38,321 bases of DNA from RUG12519 sp045649685. Lineage in GTDB: Bacteria > Bacillota > Clostridia > Oscillospirales > Ruminococcaceae. The position numbers and the translations under genes were made by a program. The notes under the pieces were generated by a model, which was not told the origin of the DNA, ran no database searches, and saw only the letters and a program-made list of their open reading frames with translations. Below, one piece after another: positions 1 to 8,190 of the stretch (position 1 is the stretch's first letter; each line of letters begins with the position of its first letter). The stretch is taken from the NCBI GenBank assembly GCA_045649685.1, contig JAZRQJ010000017.1:1-38321 (forward strand), given 5' to 3'.

Positions 1-822
1 TTTTTTAATAACTTCTGCAACATTAACTTTAAGTCTTGAAGCAAGCTCAGATACAACTATTTCATCTGGTATTTTAACTTTTAATTTCTGCTTCCTAGCA
101 CGCTCCAAAGCCAAACGTTGCAGTTTTTGAGCTTCTGTTTCTTTTTTGTTCGAACGATTATTCTTTTGATTTCCACGATGTTTAATCTTCTGTTTTCTCT
201 GAAAATTATCACTAATATTGTTCTGCTGAGCCATATTCTCATAACGCTCATTATATTTATCTAAGTTAACTTGAACCGATTTAGTATCCACATGGTGATT
301 GCTGTCTTTTTCTTTAACAACATTTGTAGATGGTTCGTCCGTAGCAGGCTTTAATTCAATAGTTTCAGTTAATTTAGATTTCTTTTTATTATTTTTAGGA
401 GTCTCCGAACTATTTTTGCTTTTTGAACTTTGAACAATATTTTTCTTCTCACTTTTTTTAACAGCATTCTTTTTAGCAGCTACACTTTTTTGAGATTTAT
501 TTTTTTCAGAAGAATCTTTTTTATCAGTAGAAGCATCTGCCTTCTTGTTTTTTACTGCACCTTTTTCAGAATTTTCTTTTTTCTTGGTAGTAACTTTTTT
601 TCTAGTTTTTGGTTTATCAGCAGCAGAAGCAAAATATTCATCAAAGTTTGCAACTTCATTCTTTTTTGAATATATTTCCAAAGCAATATTAATTTCTTCT
701 TCAGTTAAAATTGTGCTAGTCTTTTTTTGTCCTTCTGTATATTCTCCCAAAACTTCAATTAATTCTTTGGATGTTATATTCAGATCTTTTGCTAAATCCG
801 ACACTTTACATTTTTTTACCAT
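1..822 (-). CDS. infB: Translation initiation factor IF-2, N-terminal part (cut by window edge)
   Basis: The frame opens at the ATG at 820-822, after AAGGAG, and runs open to base 1, giving 274 codons of the N-terminal region. It starts with MVKKCKVSDLAKDLNI, a typical IF2_N helical domain (about residues 1-55). A long Lys/Ser/Glu/Asn-rich linker follows (about 60-245), and then the start of a second IF2_N-like unit (VSELASRLKVNVAEVIKK) at the edge. IF-2 is the GTPase that places initiator fMet-tRNA on the 30S subunit and promotes subunit joining. The G domain and C-terminal domains lie outside the window. It is the last visible gene of the rimP-nusA-ylxR-ylxQ-infB operon, 64 bases after ylxQ. 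Position and N-terminal domain together make the call secure. Confidence 0.93.
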   Translation of the reverse strand, partial: MVKKCKVSDLAKDLNITSKELIEVLGEYTEGQKKTSTILTEEEINIALEIYSKKNEVANFDEYFASAADKPKTRKKVTTKKKENSEKGAVKNKKADASTDKKDSSEKNKSQKSVAAKKNAVKKSEKKNIVQSSKSKNSSETPKNNKKKSKLTETIELKPATDEPSTNVVKEKDSNHHVDTKSVQVNLDKYNERYENMAQQNNISDNFQRKQKIKHRGNQKNNRSNKKETEAQKLQRLALERARKQKLKVKIPDEIVVSELASRLKVNVAEVIKK

Positions 823-886
823 AAAAAAGATCACTCCTTGTTTGTCTATTGTTAAATTACACTCATAACCAAAAATAAATTTATTT

Positions 887-1183
887 TCACAGATATTTTT
901 TTATCATATTAGCCATATTTAAATCTATAACTGCCAAAACTGCAAAGGACTTATTTAAAATATTACATATATCTGATTTAGTTACAGGAAGCTTAATAAC
1001 CTCAATTTTATGTTTATCAGCATGATATTTTATTTCTTTAACAGTTTTTGGCGATGCATCAGATGTCAAAAAAACGACAATATCTGAATCATTTTTTGAA
1101 AACAAACCGCAAACCGCATCAAACCCCGCAACTAATTTTCCAGCTCGCCTACAAATTCCCAAATTACTTAAAATATTACTCAT
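887..1183 (-). CDS. ylxQ: L7Ae-family K-turn RNA-binding protein YlxQ
   Basis: 98 aa, a normal length for this small ribosomal-protein-like family. The N-terminus NILSNLGICRRAGKLVAG matches the L7Ae/L30e signature, in which a helix rich in Gly, Arg and Ala precedes the RNA-binding loop. The middle DIVVFLTSDASPKTVKEI is the typical strand-loop-helix. The family binds kink-turn RNA motifs; the exact target is not firmly established. It starts almost immediately after the ylxR stop, with only a weak GAG-type ribosome binding site, so translational coupling is likely. The position between ylxR and infB is the classic Firmicute arrangement. Confidence 0.9.
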   Translation of the reverse strand: MSNILSNLGICRRAGKLVAGFDAVCGLFSKNDSDIVVFLTSDASPKTVKEIKYHADKHKIEVIKLPVTKSDICNILNKSFAVLAVIDLNMANMIKKYL

Positions 1184-1185
1184 AG

Positions 1186-1449
1186 TTAACTCAACTCTTT
1201 TTCCAAATCATCATAAATTAAGCCATCTATTTTACATTTAAAGCTTCTCTCGAGTCCTCTCTTTTTTTTCAACAATTCCAAGCACTCTAGGTTATTGCAA
1301 ACATATGCTCCTCTTCCATCAGCTTTTCCTGTTTTATCTATAAAAATCAAACCTTTTTTTTGTTTAACCACTCTAATAAGCTGTTCTTTTTGTTTTTTTC
1401 CCCTACATGCCATACACATTCTCAAAGATACTTTTGTGTTTTTTAACAT
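1186..1449 (-). CDS. ylxR: YlxR/RnpM family nucleic-acid-binding protein (DUF448)
   Basis: 87 aa. The CMACRGKKQKEQLIRVV segment near the N-terminus is the hallmark of the YlxR fold (normally R-x-C-x-x-C-R...K..L.R). It is followed by DKTGKADGRGAYVC, the conserved GRGAY(V/L)C loop. YlxR homologues bind RNA, and the Bacillus protein has been described as a modulator of RNase P (RnpM). The ATG is preceded by GAGGTG at about 10 bases. The gene sits between nusA and ylxQ, as in most Firmicutes. Assignment is by motif plus context. Confidence 0.93.
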   Translation of the reverse strand: MLKNTKVSLRMCMACRGKKQKEQLIRVVKQKKGLIFIDKTGKADGRGAYVCNNLECLELLKKKRGLERSFKCKIDGLIYDDLEKELS

Positions 1450-1486
1450 GCTAACAATTCACCTCATAAACAAAAACCTACAAATT

Positions 1487-2737
1487 TTAATTCTGCTGGC
1501 TTTCCATTTCTTCCAACATATCTTCAACTTCAAACGCATGAATATCTGCTTCTTCGAGTAATTCTTCAGGCGATTTTTCAGATTGTTTTAACTTTTCAGC
1601 TTTTTCCTTTTGTTTTTGATTTTGCTGTTCTAATCTAGCTATAAGTTTTTCCTTCAAAGTGTTTTTAGAATCTTCGCCATAAAAGCCACTCTCAGGACTA
1701 ATATCTATTTTAAAACCAGTAATCATAGCAGCAAGTTTAGCATTTAATCCACGATTTCCAATTGCCAAAGAAATCTGAGTTTCCGGAACTGAAACAAAAG
1801 CAACCTTTTCCATATTTGGCTCATCTAGAAGTTCTATTTCAGAAACACGCGCAGGAGAAAGCGCCTCAACAACAAATTCTTTCGGATCATCGCTATATTT
1901 TATAACATCTATTTTTTCGCCACCCAGTTCGTTGACAATTGAACTAACACGAATACCTTTATTTCCTATACAACAACCAACAGGCTCTAAATTAGGATCG
2001 TTAGTTGAAACAGCAATTTTAGTCCTAACACCGGCTTCACGTGCAATTTTTTTAATTTCTATTTTACCTTCATTAATTTCTGGAACTTCTAGCTCAAAAA
2101 GCTTTCTTATAAAGTTAGGATGGGTTCTTGAAACTTTTAATGGACTACCTTTACTTTCTGATGAAATATATACCGCATAAACTTTAACTATATCTCCCGG
2201 TTCAAATTCATCGTTAGGAAGCTGTTTTCCCTTAAACAAAACTATTTCATTATTGTCTACCTTTAAAACAACATTTTGAGATGCGGGTTCTACTCTCTCC
2301 ACAGTAGCAGTTATAATATCTCCAACTTTATCTCCCATTTTTTCAGTCAAACTTTCTTTCTCAACATCACGTATAATCTGCATAATCTGTTGCTTAGCAG
2401 CTTGAGCAGCAATTCGTCCTATATGTTTAGAATCTACCTTAATTTCAACCAATTCACCAACTCTAGCACGTTTAGAATGAGCAAGCGCGGCTTCTAGCAA
2501 AATTTCATTTGAAGGATCATGAACCTCATCAACGACTAATTTTGAAAAAGAAACATTAAATTTACATTTTTCTGAATCCATTACAACATTAATATTATCA
2601 ACACCATGATATTGTTTTCTAACTGCTAAAACAATCGCTCCTTTTAACTTTTCCGCTAAAACTTCAGAACTTATTCCCTTCTCTTTGGAAATAAAATCTA
2701 AAGCCTCAAAAAACTCTCGTGATTCTTTTGTATTCAT
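1487..2737 (-). CDS. nusA: Transcription termination/antitermination factor NusA
   Basis: 416 aa. The order is the RNA-polymerase-binding N-terminal domain (MNTKESREFFEALDFI..., residues 1-125), an S1 domain (KVGDIITATVERVE, about 135-200) and two KH domains with GxxG-type loops (IGNKGIRVSSIV near 257 and IGNRGLNAKLA near 326). It ends in a short acidic, glutamine-rich tail (about 370-416). There are no C-terminal acidic repeats of the enterobacterial type, which is normal for Firmicutes. NusA binds RNA polymerase and nascent RNA and controls pausing and termination. The start ATG follows GGATGGAAG. Second gene of the operon, 53 bases after rimP. Confidence 0.97.
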   Translation of the reverse strand: MNTKESREFFEALDFISKEKGISSEVLAEKLKGAIVLAVRKQYHGVDNINVVMDSEKCKFNVSFSKLVVDEVHDPSNEILLEAALAHSKRARVGELVEIKVDSKHIGRIAAQAAKQQIMQIIRDVEKESLTEKMGDKVGDIITATVERVEPASQNVVLKVDNNEIVLFKGKQLPNDEFEPGDIVKVYAVYISSESKGSPLKVSRTHPNFIRKLFELEVPEINEGKIEIKKIAREAGVRTKIAVSTNDPNLEPVGCCIGNKGIRVSSIVNELGGEKIDVIKYSDDPKEFVVEALSPARVSEIELLDEPNMEKVAFVSVPETQISLAIGNRGLNAKLAAMITGFKIDISPESGFYGEDSKNTLKEKLIARLEQQNQKQKEKAEKLKQSEKSPEELLEEADIHAFEVEDMLEEMESQQN

Positions 2738-2790
2738 TACAGTACTTCCATCCTTCCCAACTTTTCAATAATAAGTGTAATAAATTTTGT

Positions 2791-3255
2791 TTAAAATAAA
2801 TCTAAATCATCATCTAATTTAACATAAGAACAATCAGAAAAAGATATGTTAAACATTTCATCTTCAGTTTCAAGTTTTATATTTCCATCATTAAAATCTC
2901 GCAAAATTCCAGCAAAATTTTTCTTTCCTCCAAAAGATTTATATAGTTTTAGTGAAATCGGTTCACCAATCAATTTTAAAAAATGCTCTTCTTTTCTCAA
3001 TTTCCTGCCCAATCCAGCCGATGAAACTTCCAAATAATAACTCTGTTCAATAGGATCAACTTCATCGAGCTTATCAGAAACTCGACTAGAGACTTTTTCA
3101 CAATCGTCTATTGTAACTTTTCCATCATTTTTATCTAAATAAATTCTCAAGAACCAATTTGTTCCTTCTTTTTCAAAAATAACGTCCCAAATATCCAATC
3201 CATATTCTTTTGCTATAGGTTTTGCAATTGAAAAAACAATATCTGTTGCTTTCAT
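2791..3255 (-). CDS. rimP: Ribosome maturation factor RimP
   Basis: 154 aa, the normal length. The N-terminal domain has the signature GLDIWDVIFEKEGTNWFLRIYLDK, then TIDDCEKVSSRVSDKLDE and YYLEVSSAGLGRKL (the family pattern Y.LEVSSPG..R.L, with P replaced by A). The C-terminal part is a small beta domain of the Sm-like type (LETEDEMFNISFSDCSYVKL). RimP assists maturation of the 30S subunit. The ATG is preceded by GATGGAG. It is the first gene of the nusA-infB operon, directly downstream of a consensus promoter at 3346-3374. Confidence 0.95.
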   Translation of the reverse strand: MKATDIVFSIAKPIAKEYGLDIWDVIFEKEGTNWFLRIYLDKNDGKVTIDDCEKVSSRVSDKLDEVDPIEQSYYLEVSSAGLGRKLRKEEHFLKLIGEPISLKLYKSFGGKKNFAGILRDFNDGNIKLETEDEMFNISFSDCSYVKLDDDLDLF

Positions 3256-3345
3256 AAAAAATCTCCATCACTTTTAATTAAATATAAAGGACCGGATCTA
3301 AACACAACCCAGCCCAAAACTTAACATATTAAAAATCCAAAAATT

Positions 3346-3374
3346 ATTATATCATACTATATAAAACTTGTCAA
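3346..3374 (-). promoter_or_regulatory. Consensus sigma-A promoter of the rimP-nusA-infB operon
   Basis: Read on the minus strand: TTGACA (3369-3374), a 17-base spacer, and TATAAT (3346-3351). Both hexamers match the sigma-70/sigma-A consensus exactly, with optimal spacing. The 5' leader to the rimP ATG is about 85 bases. Confidence 0.88.
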
Positions 3375-3394
3375 ACACTACCAGACAACCATAA

Positions 3395-3949
3395 TTAAAT
3401 CAAATTTAAGTCGTAATGTGCTCGTTCACCACCAATAAATTTAGGTCGTCTTCTCGCACAAACAATGTTTGCACAACCAATATTTCTTATAGAAGTTCTA
3501 ACAGGAACAACCGTAGGCTTTATATGCATACCAATTAATGTTCCACCTATATCTATTCCGCAATCTGCTTTTATTTTTTCCACAGCAACAGGCTTTTTAA
3601 AATTATTCCAACAAACTGTCGAAAAAGCTCCGCCAGCTTTTAAAGCAGGTACAACATTTACAATCTCCAAATTTGACCTCTCAGCAACTTGTTGTTCAAC
3701 AACTATTGCTCTATTTAAATGCTCACAACATTGAGCAGCCAAAAAGAGGCCATTTTCATTAATAACTTCAATAAAACCATCAAATAAATTCTGCGCAACA
3801 TCTATATTAGAACAGGTTCCAATTTTCTCTCCAATAACTTCACTTGTAGAACATCCTACCACAACAATATCTCCTGCATTCAGTTTTGCTTTTAAAACCA
3901 ACTCTCTCAAAACTTTTTTAGACTGATCCTTTAATTGATTTAAATCCAT
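3395..3949 (-). CDS. YwlG/UPF0340 (DUF436) family protein
   Basis: 184 aa. Recognised by the family pattern: GDIVVVGCSTSEVIGEKIGT near the N-terminus, FLAAQCCEHLNRAIVVE in the middle, and IGGTLIGMHIKPTVVPVR followed by the C-terminal ARRRPKFIGGERAHYD. These match the TIGR01440/UPF0340 family, of unknown biochemical role, often found near serine hydroxymethyltransferase genes; that neighbour is absent here. The ATG follows GGGAGAG. It lies 35 bases downstream of the DHHW-like gene on the same strand and is probably the last gene of that run, since rimP behind it has its own promoter. Function unknown. Confidence 0.85.
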   Translation of the reverse strand: MDLNQLKDQSKKVLRELVLKAKLNAGDIVVVGCSTSEVIGEKIGTCSNIDVAQNLFDGFIEVINENGLFLAAQCCEHLNRAIVVEQQVAERSNLEIVNVVPALKAGGAFSTVCWNNFKKPVAVEKIKADCGIDIGGTLIGMHIKPTVVPVRTSIRNIGCANIVCARRRPKFIGGERAHYDLNLI

Positions 3950-3983
3950 ATCAGAAATTCTCTCCCAAATACATTATTTTAAT

Positions 3984-5144
3984 TTATTTATTAGACGAAC
4001 ACAAATTAAACTTTTTCAAAAAATCAAATTGATCTGTGTCTGTTAAAGACTCTATTCCATACGCAAATAAAACCTGATCATATGGCGTAGAATTTATTTT
4101 GTCGATTGAATTTTTCAAACTATCTCCTAAATCACTACATTCAGCCAAATTAACAACAGTCATATTAACATAATGTATTGCAAAAAACTGAATTAACGAA
4201 TCTATATTTCTGTCTGCAAAAATTAATATACTGTTTTTACTTTTTGAATTTGTTGTTACATTTTTGATAGGTGCTGGCTCCCCAAAAACAATATTTATTT
4301 TGTCATTATAAAACTTTCTAGATAAATCGTGTATTGTAGTTCTATGAACAACATTTCGATCATCATATATTGAATCTACATTGCCATTAACTACATATCC
4401 ATTATAATGAAATAAATCAACAGTATCTGGATCAACATTAGAATATAGTATTTTATTGTATAATTCACCATAATAATTATTTACAGCATGTTCTATATTA
4501 AATTGCCTCATACTAAATGGAGATACTCCAAATTGCTTCATATTGTAATTATATACTAAAAATGATCCCAATCCAGTTAATCGACTATCTGTTTTATAAA
4601 AAACATCTATATTTTTAATGTAAGTTAAAGGTGTTATTGCATCTAATTTCGAAATATCATTTTTTAGAAGATTATTATACTCAGATATTAACCTAGACTC
4701 ATCACCCTTAAAAATGTAAGACATAAATTGATCATTATCTATTTGTGTTTTGGTAGTAATCGTCAAAGAATATAATTGCTGATTTGTTCTATCATCAAAT
4801 TTATTTATTTTTTCTGCAACTCTCTCTAATTTTGAAATATTTGGAAATTGTGGAATTTTAGTCAATGAAGAATCTTTTATATAAACACCATTTGCAAAAG
4901 ATTTGCCAGTTAACATGTCAAAATGCGTTTTAATAGCCTTCATCGGTCTATATATATATATGTTTTTGTTAAGACACTCACTTACATCTGTTTGATAATT
5001 TCCTTGAAAAAATTGAGATATAGCAAATTGAGGTAAACCATTTTTACTAACAAAAAAACAATCTATAGTTGAATAAAGGCCAAAACAAATTATAATTGAA
5101 AAAAACAAAATTATATATATTTTTTGAGCAACTGAACTTTTCAA
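3984..5144 (-). CDS. DHHW-like membrane-anchored MBOAT partner protein lacking the DHHW motif
   Basis: 386 aa. One N-terminal membrane segment (about residues 9-27) anchors an extracytoplasmic domain. A family-like strand reads VFYKTDSRLTGLGS at 181-194. In DHHW/AlgX-like SGNH-fold partners of MBOAT acyltransferases this position normally reads Y(K/R)TDHHWT, so residues 187-189 are Ser-Arg-Leu instead of His-His-Trp. The C-terminal part (NSILIFADRNIDSLIQFFAIHY and YDQVLFAYGIESLTD) resembles the SGNH-type end of the family. The start is TTG after GGTGAG. It follows the MBOAT gene directly, as expected for a polysaccharide O-acylation pair, but the missing motif makes catalysis doubtful. Family assignment rests on this motif position plus context. 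Confidence 0.66.
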   Translation of the reverse strand: MKSSVAQKIYIILFFSIIICFGLYSTIDCFFVSKNGLPQFAISQFFQGNYQTDVSECLNKNIYIYRPMKAIKTHFDMLTGKSFANGVYIKDSSLTKIPQFPNISKLERVAEKINKFDDRTNQQLYSLTITTKTQIDNDQFMSYIFKGDESRLISEYNNLLKNDISKLDAITPLTYIKNIDVFYKTDSRLTGLGSFLVYNYNMKQFGVSPFSMRQFNIEHAVNNYYGELYNKILYSNVDPDTVDLFHYNGYVVNGNVDSIYDDRNVVHRTTIHDLSRKFYNDKINIVFGEPAPIKNVTTNSKSKNSILIFADRNIDSLIQFFAIHYVNMTVVNLAECSDLGDSLKNSIDKINSTPYDQVLFAYGIESLTDTDQFDFLKKFNLCSSNK

Positions 5145-5212
5145 AATTTCTCACCATCCTTATTTCTATGCACAATCTTTTCAACTAATGTTAATAATTT
5201 CTATTTTACAAA

Positions 5213-6562
5213 CTAAGTTAATCTAGTTATACAAAATGCAATAGATATAATAAATAAAAGCAAATTAAAAATATATCTCATCCAATAATGTATAACTTTA
5301 TGCTTCTTTTTAAATTCAACCACACGGTTACGAACAATATTAGTTGAAAATAACCAACATAAAAATAAAATAAATGCAAAAGATTTAGCAAAAAAAATAA
5401 ACGATTTATCTAAAAAAATCCCGTTTTCTCCAAACATAGCTCCAATATATGTTAAACTTTCTCCTACTGAATTCTGCCAAAACAATACAGTACCTATTAA
5501 CACCAATAAAAATGTATATATTCTTCTAACCAATTGTGGCAATTTAACTAATATATCAAAAACAAATAATCTTTCAAGAGCTAACAACAAAACAAAATAT
5601 ATTGCTGCCAAACACTTACTAAATCCTCCTCCAAAAAGCAATGCATAGATTAAACCACCCGAAAATAACAATACAATTTTCATGGGTAGTTTAGATGTTT
5701 TTATAAAAAGTTTGGCATACGTTCTAACCCAAGATAGAAGCGACGCGTTCCAACGTTCAAAAAAATTAGTAACACTATTTGATGGCAATATAGCACGAAA
5801 ATTAGATGGTAATTCAAACCCAATCATTTTTCCCAAACCTCTTGCCATATTAGAATAACCATAAAGATAAAAATACAAATAAAAAAACTCAACAATAGCT
5901 CCCAACCAAGCCGTACTTACAGATATGTTATTAACCGTTTGATATAAAACGAATTTTTGAGCTTCGTTAACGCTATCCGCTAAAACACATTTTTGAGCCA
6001 AACCAACAACAAACAATTGCATACCTTCTGCAATATTTTGCAAGTTTACTTTTCTATTTTTTAACTGAGATTCAATTCTACTATATTGAACTAACGGTCC
6101 GGCAAATAGCTTTGGAAAAGCAAAAATATATGTTAAAAAATCTATAATGTTTCTTTGTAACCTACATTTTTTGAAATACACATCTAATATATATGAAATA
6201 TTCGAACAAACAAAAAGCGAAATCATAATTTTTGAAATTAATTCTTCCTGTAAATAAACTAAACCATCCAATCTAAAGAACAAAAATATGGCAAAAGCAA
6301 ATACATTCATAAGTATTAACATTAAACAAACATATTTTCTTTTATCTTTTAAAAAATATAACTTATACATAAGAAAACACAAGCTAAAATTCACACACGA
6401 TATAAATAACATAACCAAAGAAAGTATTGGTGTAATCCAAAATAAAATCAAAAAACTTACTAATAAAATAAAAATATTTTTTTTTCTATCCGGCACCCAA
6501 TAATACGTAAGAAAAAAAATTGGCATCACAAAAAACAAAAAAATCACACTAGTAAACCCCAT
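5213..6562 (-). CDS. MBOAT-family membrane protein (AlgI/DltB-like), catalytic histidine missing
   Basis: 449 aa, about 10-12 hydrophobic segments. The order of conserved blocks matches AlgI/DltB acyltransferases: SYILDVYFKK (123-132), FAFPKLFAGPLVQYSRIE (147-164), FYLYGYSNMARGLG (231-244; family GYSDMA), NFFERWNASLLSWVRTY (266-282; family F..RWH.SLS.W.RDY), and GGLIYALLFGGGFSK (302-316) before LLLALERLF. In the last block the family has GLWHGA with an invariant catalytic His. Spacing to the LALER motif aligns that His with Phe310, and RWH is RWN at 271-272. The family moves acyl groups onto extracellular polymers; this copy may be inactive or altered. Its ATG overlaps the rnmV stop by one base (TAATG). 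Confidence 0.8.
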   Translation of the reverse strand: MGFTSVIFLFFVMPIFFLTYYWVPDRKKNIFILLVSFLILFWITPILSLVMLFISCVNFSLCFLMYKLYFLKDKRKYVCLMLILMNVFAFAIFLFFRLDGLVYLQEELISKIMISLFVCSNISYILDVYFKKCRLQRNIIDFLTYIFAFPKLFAGPLVQYSRIESQLKNRKVNLQNIAEGMQLFVVGLAQKCVLADSVNEAQKFVLYQTVNNISVSTAWLGAIVEFFYLYFYLYGYSNMARGLGKMIGFELPSNFRAILPSNSVTNFFERWNASLLSWVRTYAKLFIKTSKLPMKIVLLFSGGLIYALLFGGGFSKCLAAIYFVLLLALERLFVFDILVKLPQLVRRIYTFLLVLIGTVLFWQNSVGESLTYIGAMFGENGIFLDKSFIFFAKSFAFILFLCWLFSTNIVRNRVVEFKKKHKVIHYWMRYIFNLLLFIISIAFCITRLT

Positions 6563-7152
6563 TACTTTCTCCTTTGTTTAAATATTTCAATTTGTTCTTC
6601 AAACTCTTTTTTAGTAAATGATGTATTTAAAAATTCAAGCAACTGTCTAGAAGATAAAAAATCAGGCAAATCAAACTGTTTTAAAAATTCTTGTCTATTC
6701 ACCTTGCTATTTTGTTGTCCCACAAGACCTGCTTCCATTAAATCAATGTTGGTTATTCCTCCAAATTTTCTTTTCTTTTGAAAAACACCTGCTTTCTCAA
6801 AAGCTTTGATAAGAACGTCTTTTTCCATTCCTTCAACACCTATTGTTCCCTCTTTAGATGGTGTTGTTTTTCTTTTTTCCTTGCCCAAAATTTGTGGAAT
6901 ATAAACATTATATATCTTACCATGTTCAACAAAAGATTTCACGTGATTTCGTATAAGCTGTCCTGCTCTATCACTATCCGTCAAAATAATTAATCCATTT
7001 GTTTCAGCTAACCTACGTATAAAATTTCTTTTAGCCTTGTTTTTAAAAATTCTAAAGCCCTCAGTTGTAATTATCGTCGCTTTAATAAAGGATGTCAATT
7101 TTATTTTATCATATTTACCTTCCACTATCACGGCTTGACTTAATTCTATCAT
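6562..7152 (-). CDS. rnmV: Ribonuclease M5 (5S rRNA maturation), Toprim-domain
   Basis: 196 aa. The Toprim motifs are intact: the acidic residue in AVIVEGKYDK (residues 7-16) and the DxD in LIILTDSDRAGQLIRNHV (about 54-71). A RNase M5-type C-terminal region follows, GVEGMEKDVLIKAFEKAGV (about 105-123). The enzyme cuts precursor 5S rRNA in Gram-positive bacteria. The gene overlaps holA upstream by four bases (ATGA) and MBOAT downstream by one base, so the three are probably translated from one transcript. In Bacillus rnmV lies beside ksgA; the holA/comEC neighbourhood here is different. Confidence 0.87.
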   Translation of the reverse strand: MIELSQAVIVEGKYDKIKLTSFIKATIITTEGFRIFKNKAKRNFIRRLAETNGLIILTDSDRAGQLIRNHVKSFVEHGKIYNVYIPQILGKEKRKTTPSKEGTIGVEGMEKDVLIKAFEKAGVFQKKRKFGGITNIDLMEAGLVGQQNSKVNRQEFLKQFDLPDFLSSRQLLEFLNTSFTKKEFEEQIEIFKQRRK

Positions 7153-8189
7153 AATTTCACACCTTGCATCATCGAAAAAATGGCCTTTTCAATTAATATT
7201 TTAGGATCTAACCCAGTTGTTTTCATTTTAAAATCAACCTCAGATAATTCCAATATGCATTCTCTTAATTTAGCTATAGAGTATTTTGAACAATCTCTAA
7301 GCGCATTTCTAATTCTAAATTCCTTGCCCTTATATGAATAAAAATATAAAATTGCCCGTTCATGTCCACCAGCTAACTGCATACACTTAGCCCTATACAA
7401 ATCAATAAAACACATACTAACTGCCCCTAAAATTGCAACCGGTGATGTTTGATTTTTAAGTAAATCGTTTAATATTATTATGACATTTTTTACGTTTCCT
7501 TGCAAGATATACTTAGTCATATCAAAAACTGAATTTTCAATATTAATCTCAGTTAAAAGCACAATATCGTCTTTACTTATTTCCCTTTCACCCGCAAAAG
7601 CTAATATTTTATCCAGTTGTACCATCAAAAAGTCTAAACTTAAACCACAACGTTCAATTAAAAAGTATAACCCAGATTTATTTATATTTCCACCTTGGGC
7701 TATGACATACTTAGAAAGTATTTTCACAAGCTCACCTGTAGATCTTAATCCAAAATCAACAGCTAATCCATTTTTTTCACAAGCAGTTATAAGTTGCTTT
7801 AATTTAGAGCTATTTTTAATAGTAATGTCCGGATCAGTTACTGTTATTATCAACACTGTTGTTTCAGGAATTTTATTCAAAATTTCTTTTAATCTATCAA
7901 TATCTTTTTTCAAAAACTTATCTATAGATATTCCATCCAAAACAACAACTCTTTTTTCATTCAAAACAGGAACCATTTGTACTACATCTTCAACGTCATC
8001 TAAAGAAAACTCATCACCAGAAAATTTATTATAGTTAAATCCCCTTGCGCTATCTGAAACTATTTTACTTACAATTTTATGTACAGAATCTTTAATCAAA
8101 AACGGTTCTTTTCCATATAAAACATAGCAAGATAAAAATTTTTGCTGCTGAATATGTTTATAAAGCATATTTTCTTTATTAGATATCAT
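7149..8189 (-). CDS. holA: DNA polymerase III subunit delta (clamp loader)
   Basis: 346 aa, the normal length. The N-terminal part reads LSCYVLYGKEPFLIKDSVHKI, the degenerate P-loop region of HolA (family Y.L.G.E.yli...). Next come ILNKIPETTVLIITVTDPD and a helical lid region LLTEINIENSVFDMTKYILQGN, then the C-terminal collar QTSPVAILGAVSMCFIDLYRAK. The delta subunit opens the beta sliding clamp within the clamp loader. The ATG follows AGGGGAG. The gene comes one base after the comEC stop, the usual comEC-holA arrangement in Firmicutes. Confidence 0.93.
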   Translation of the reverse strand: MISNKENMLYKHIQQQKFLSCYVLYGKEPFLIKDSVHKIVSKIVSDSARGFNYNKFSGDEFSLDDVEDVVQMVPVLNEKRVVVLDGISIDKFLKKDIDRLKEILNKIPETTVLIITVTDPDITIKNSSKLKQLITACEKNGLAVDFGLRSTGELVKILSKYVIAQGGNINKSGLYFLIERCGLSLDFLMVQLDKILAFAGEREISKDDIVLLTEINIENSVFDMTKYILQGNVKNVIIILNDLLKNQTSPVAILGAVSMCFIDLYRAKCMQLAGGHERAILYFYSYKGKEFRIRNALRDCSKYSIAKLRECILELSEVDFKMKTTGLDPKILIEKAIFSMMQGVKL

Positions 8190-8190
8190 A

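Noticed and set aside
430..868. Plus-strand open frames opposite infB
   Set aside because: They are mirror frames of the Lys/Ser-rich IF-2 linker, with no ribosome binding site and Phe/Ser-rich translations typical of antisense reading.
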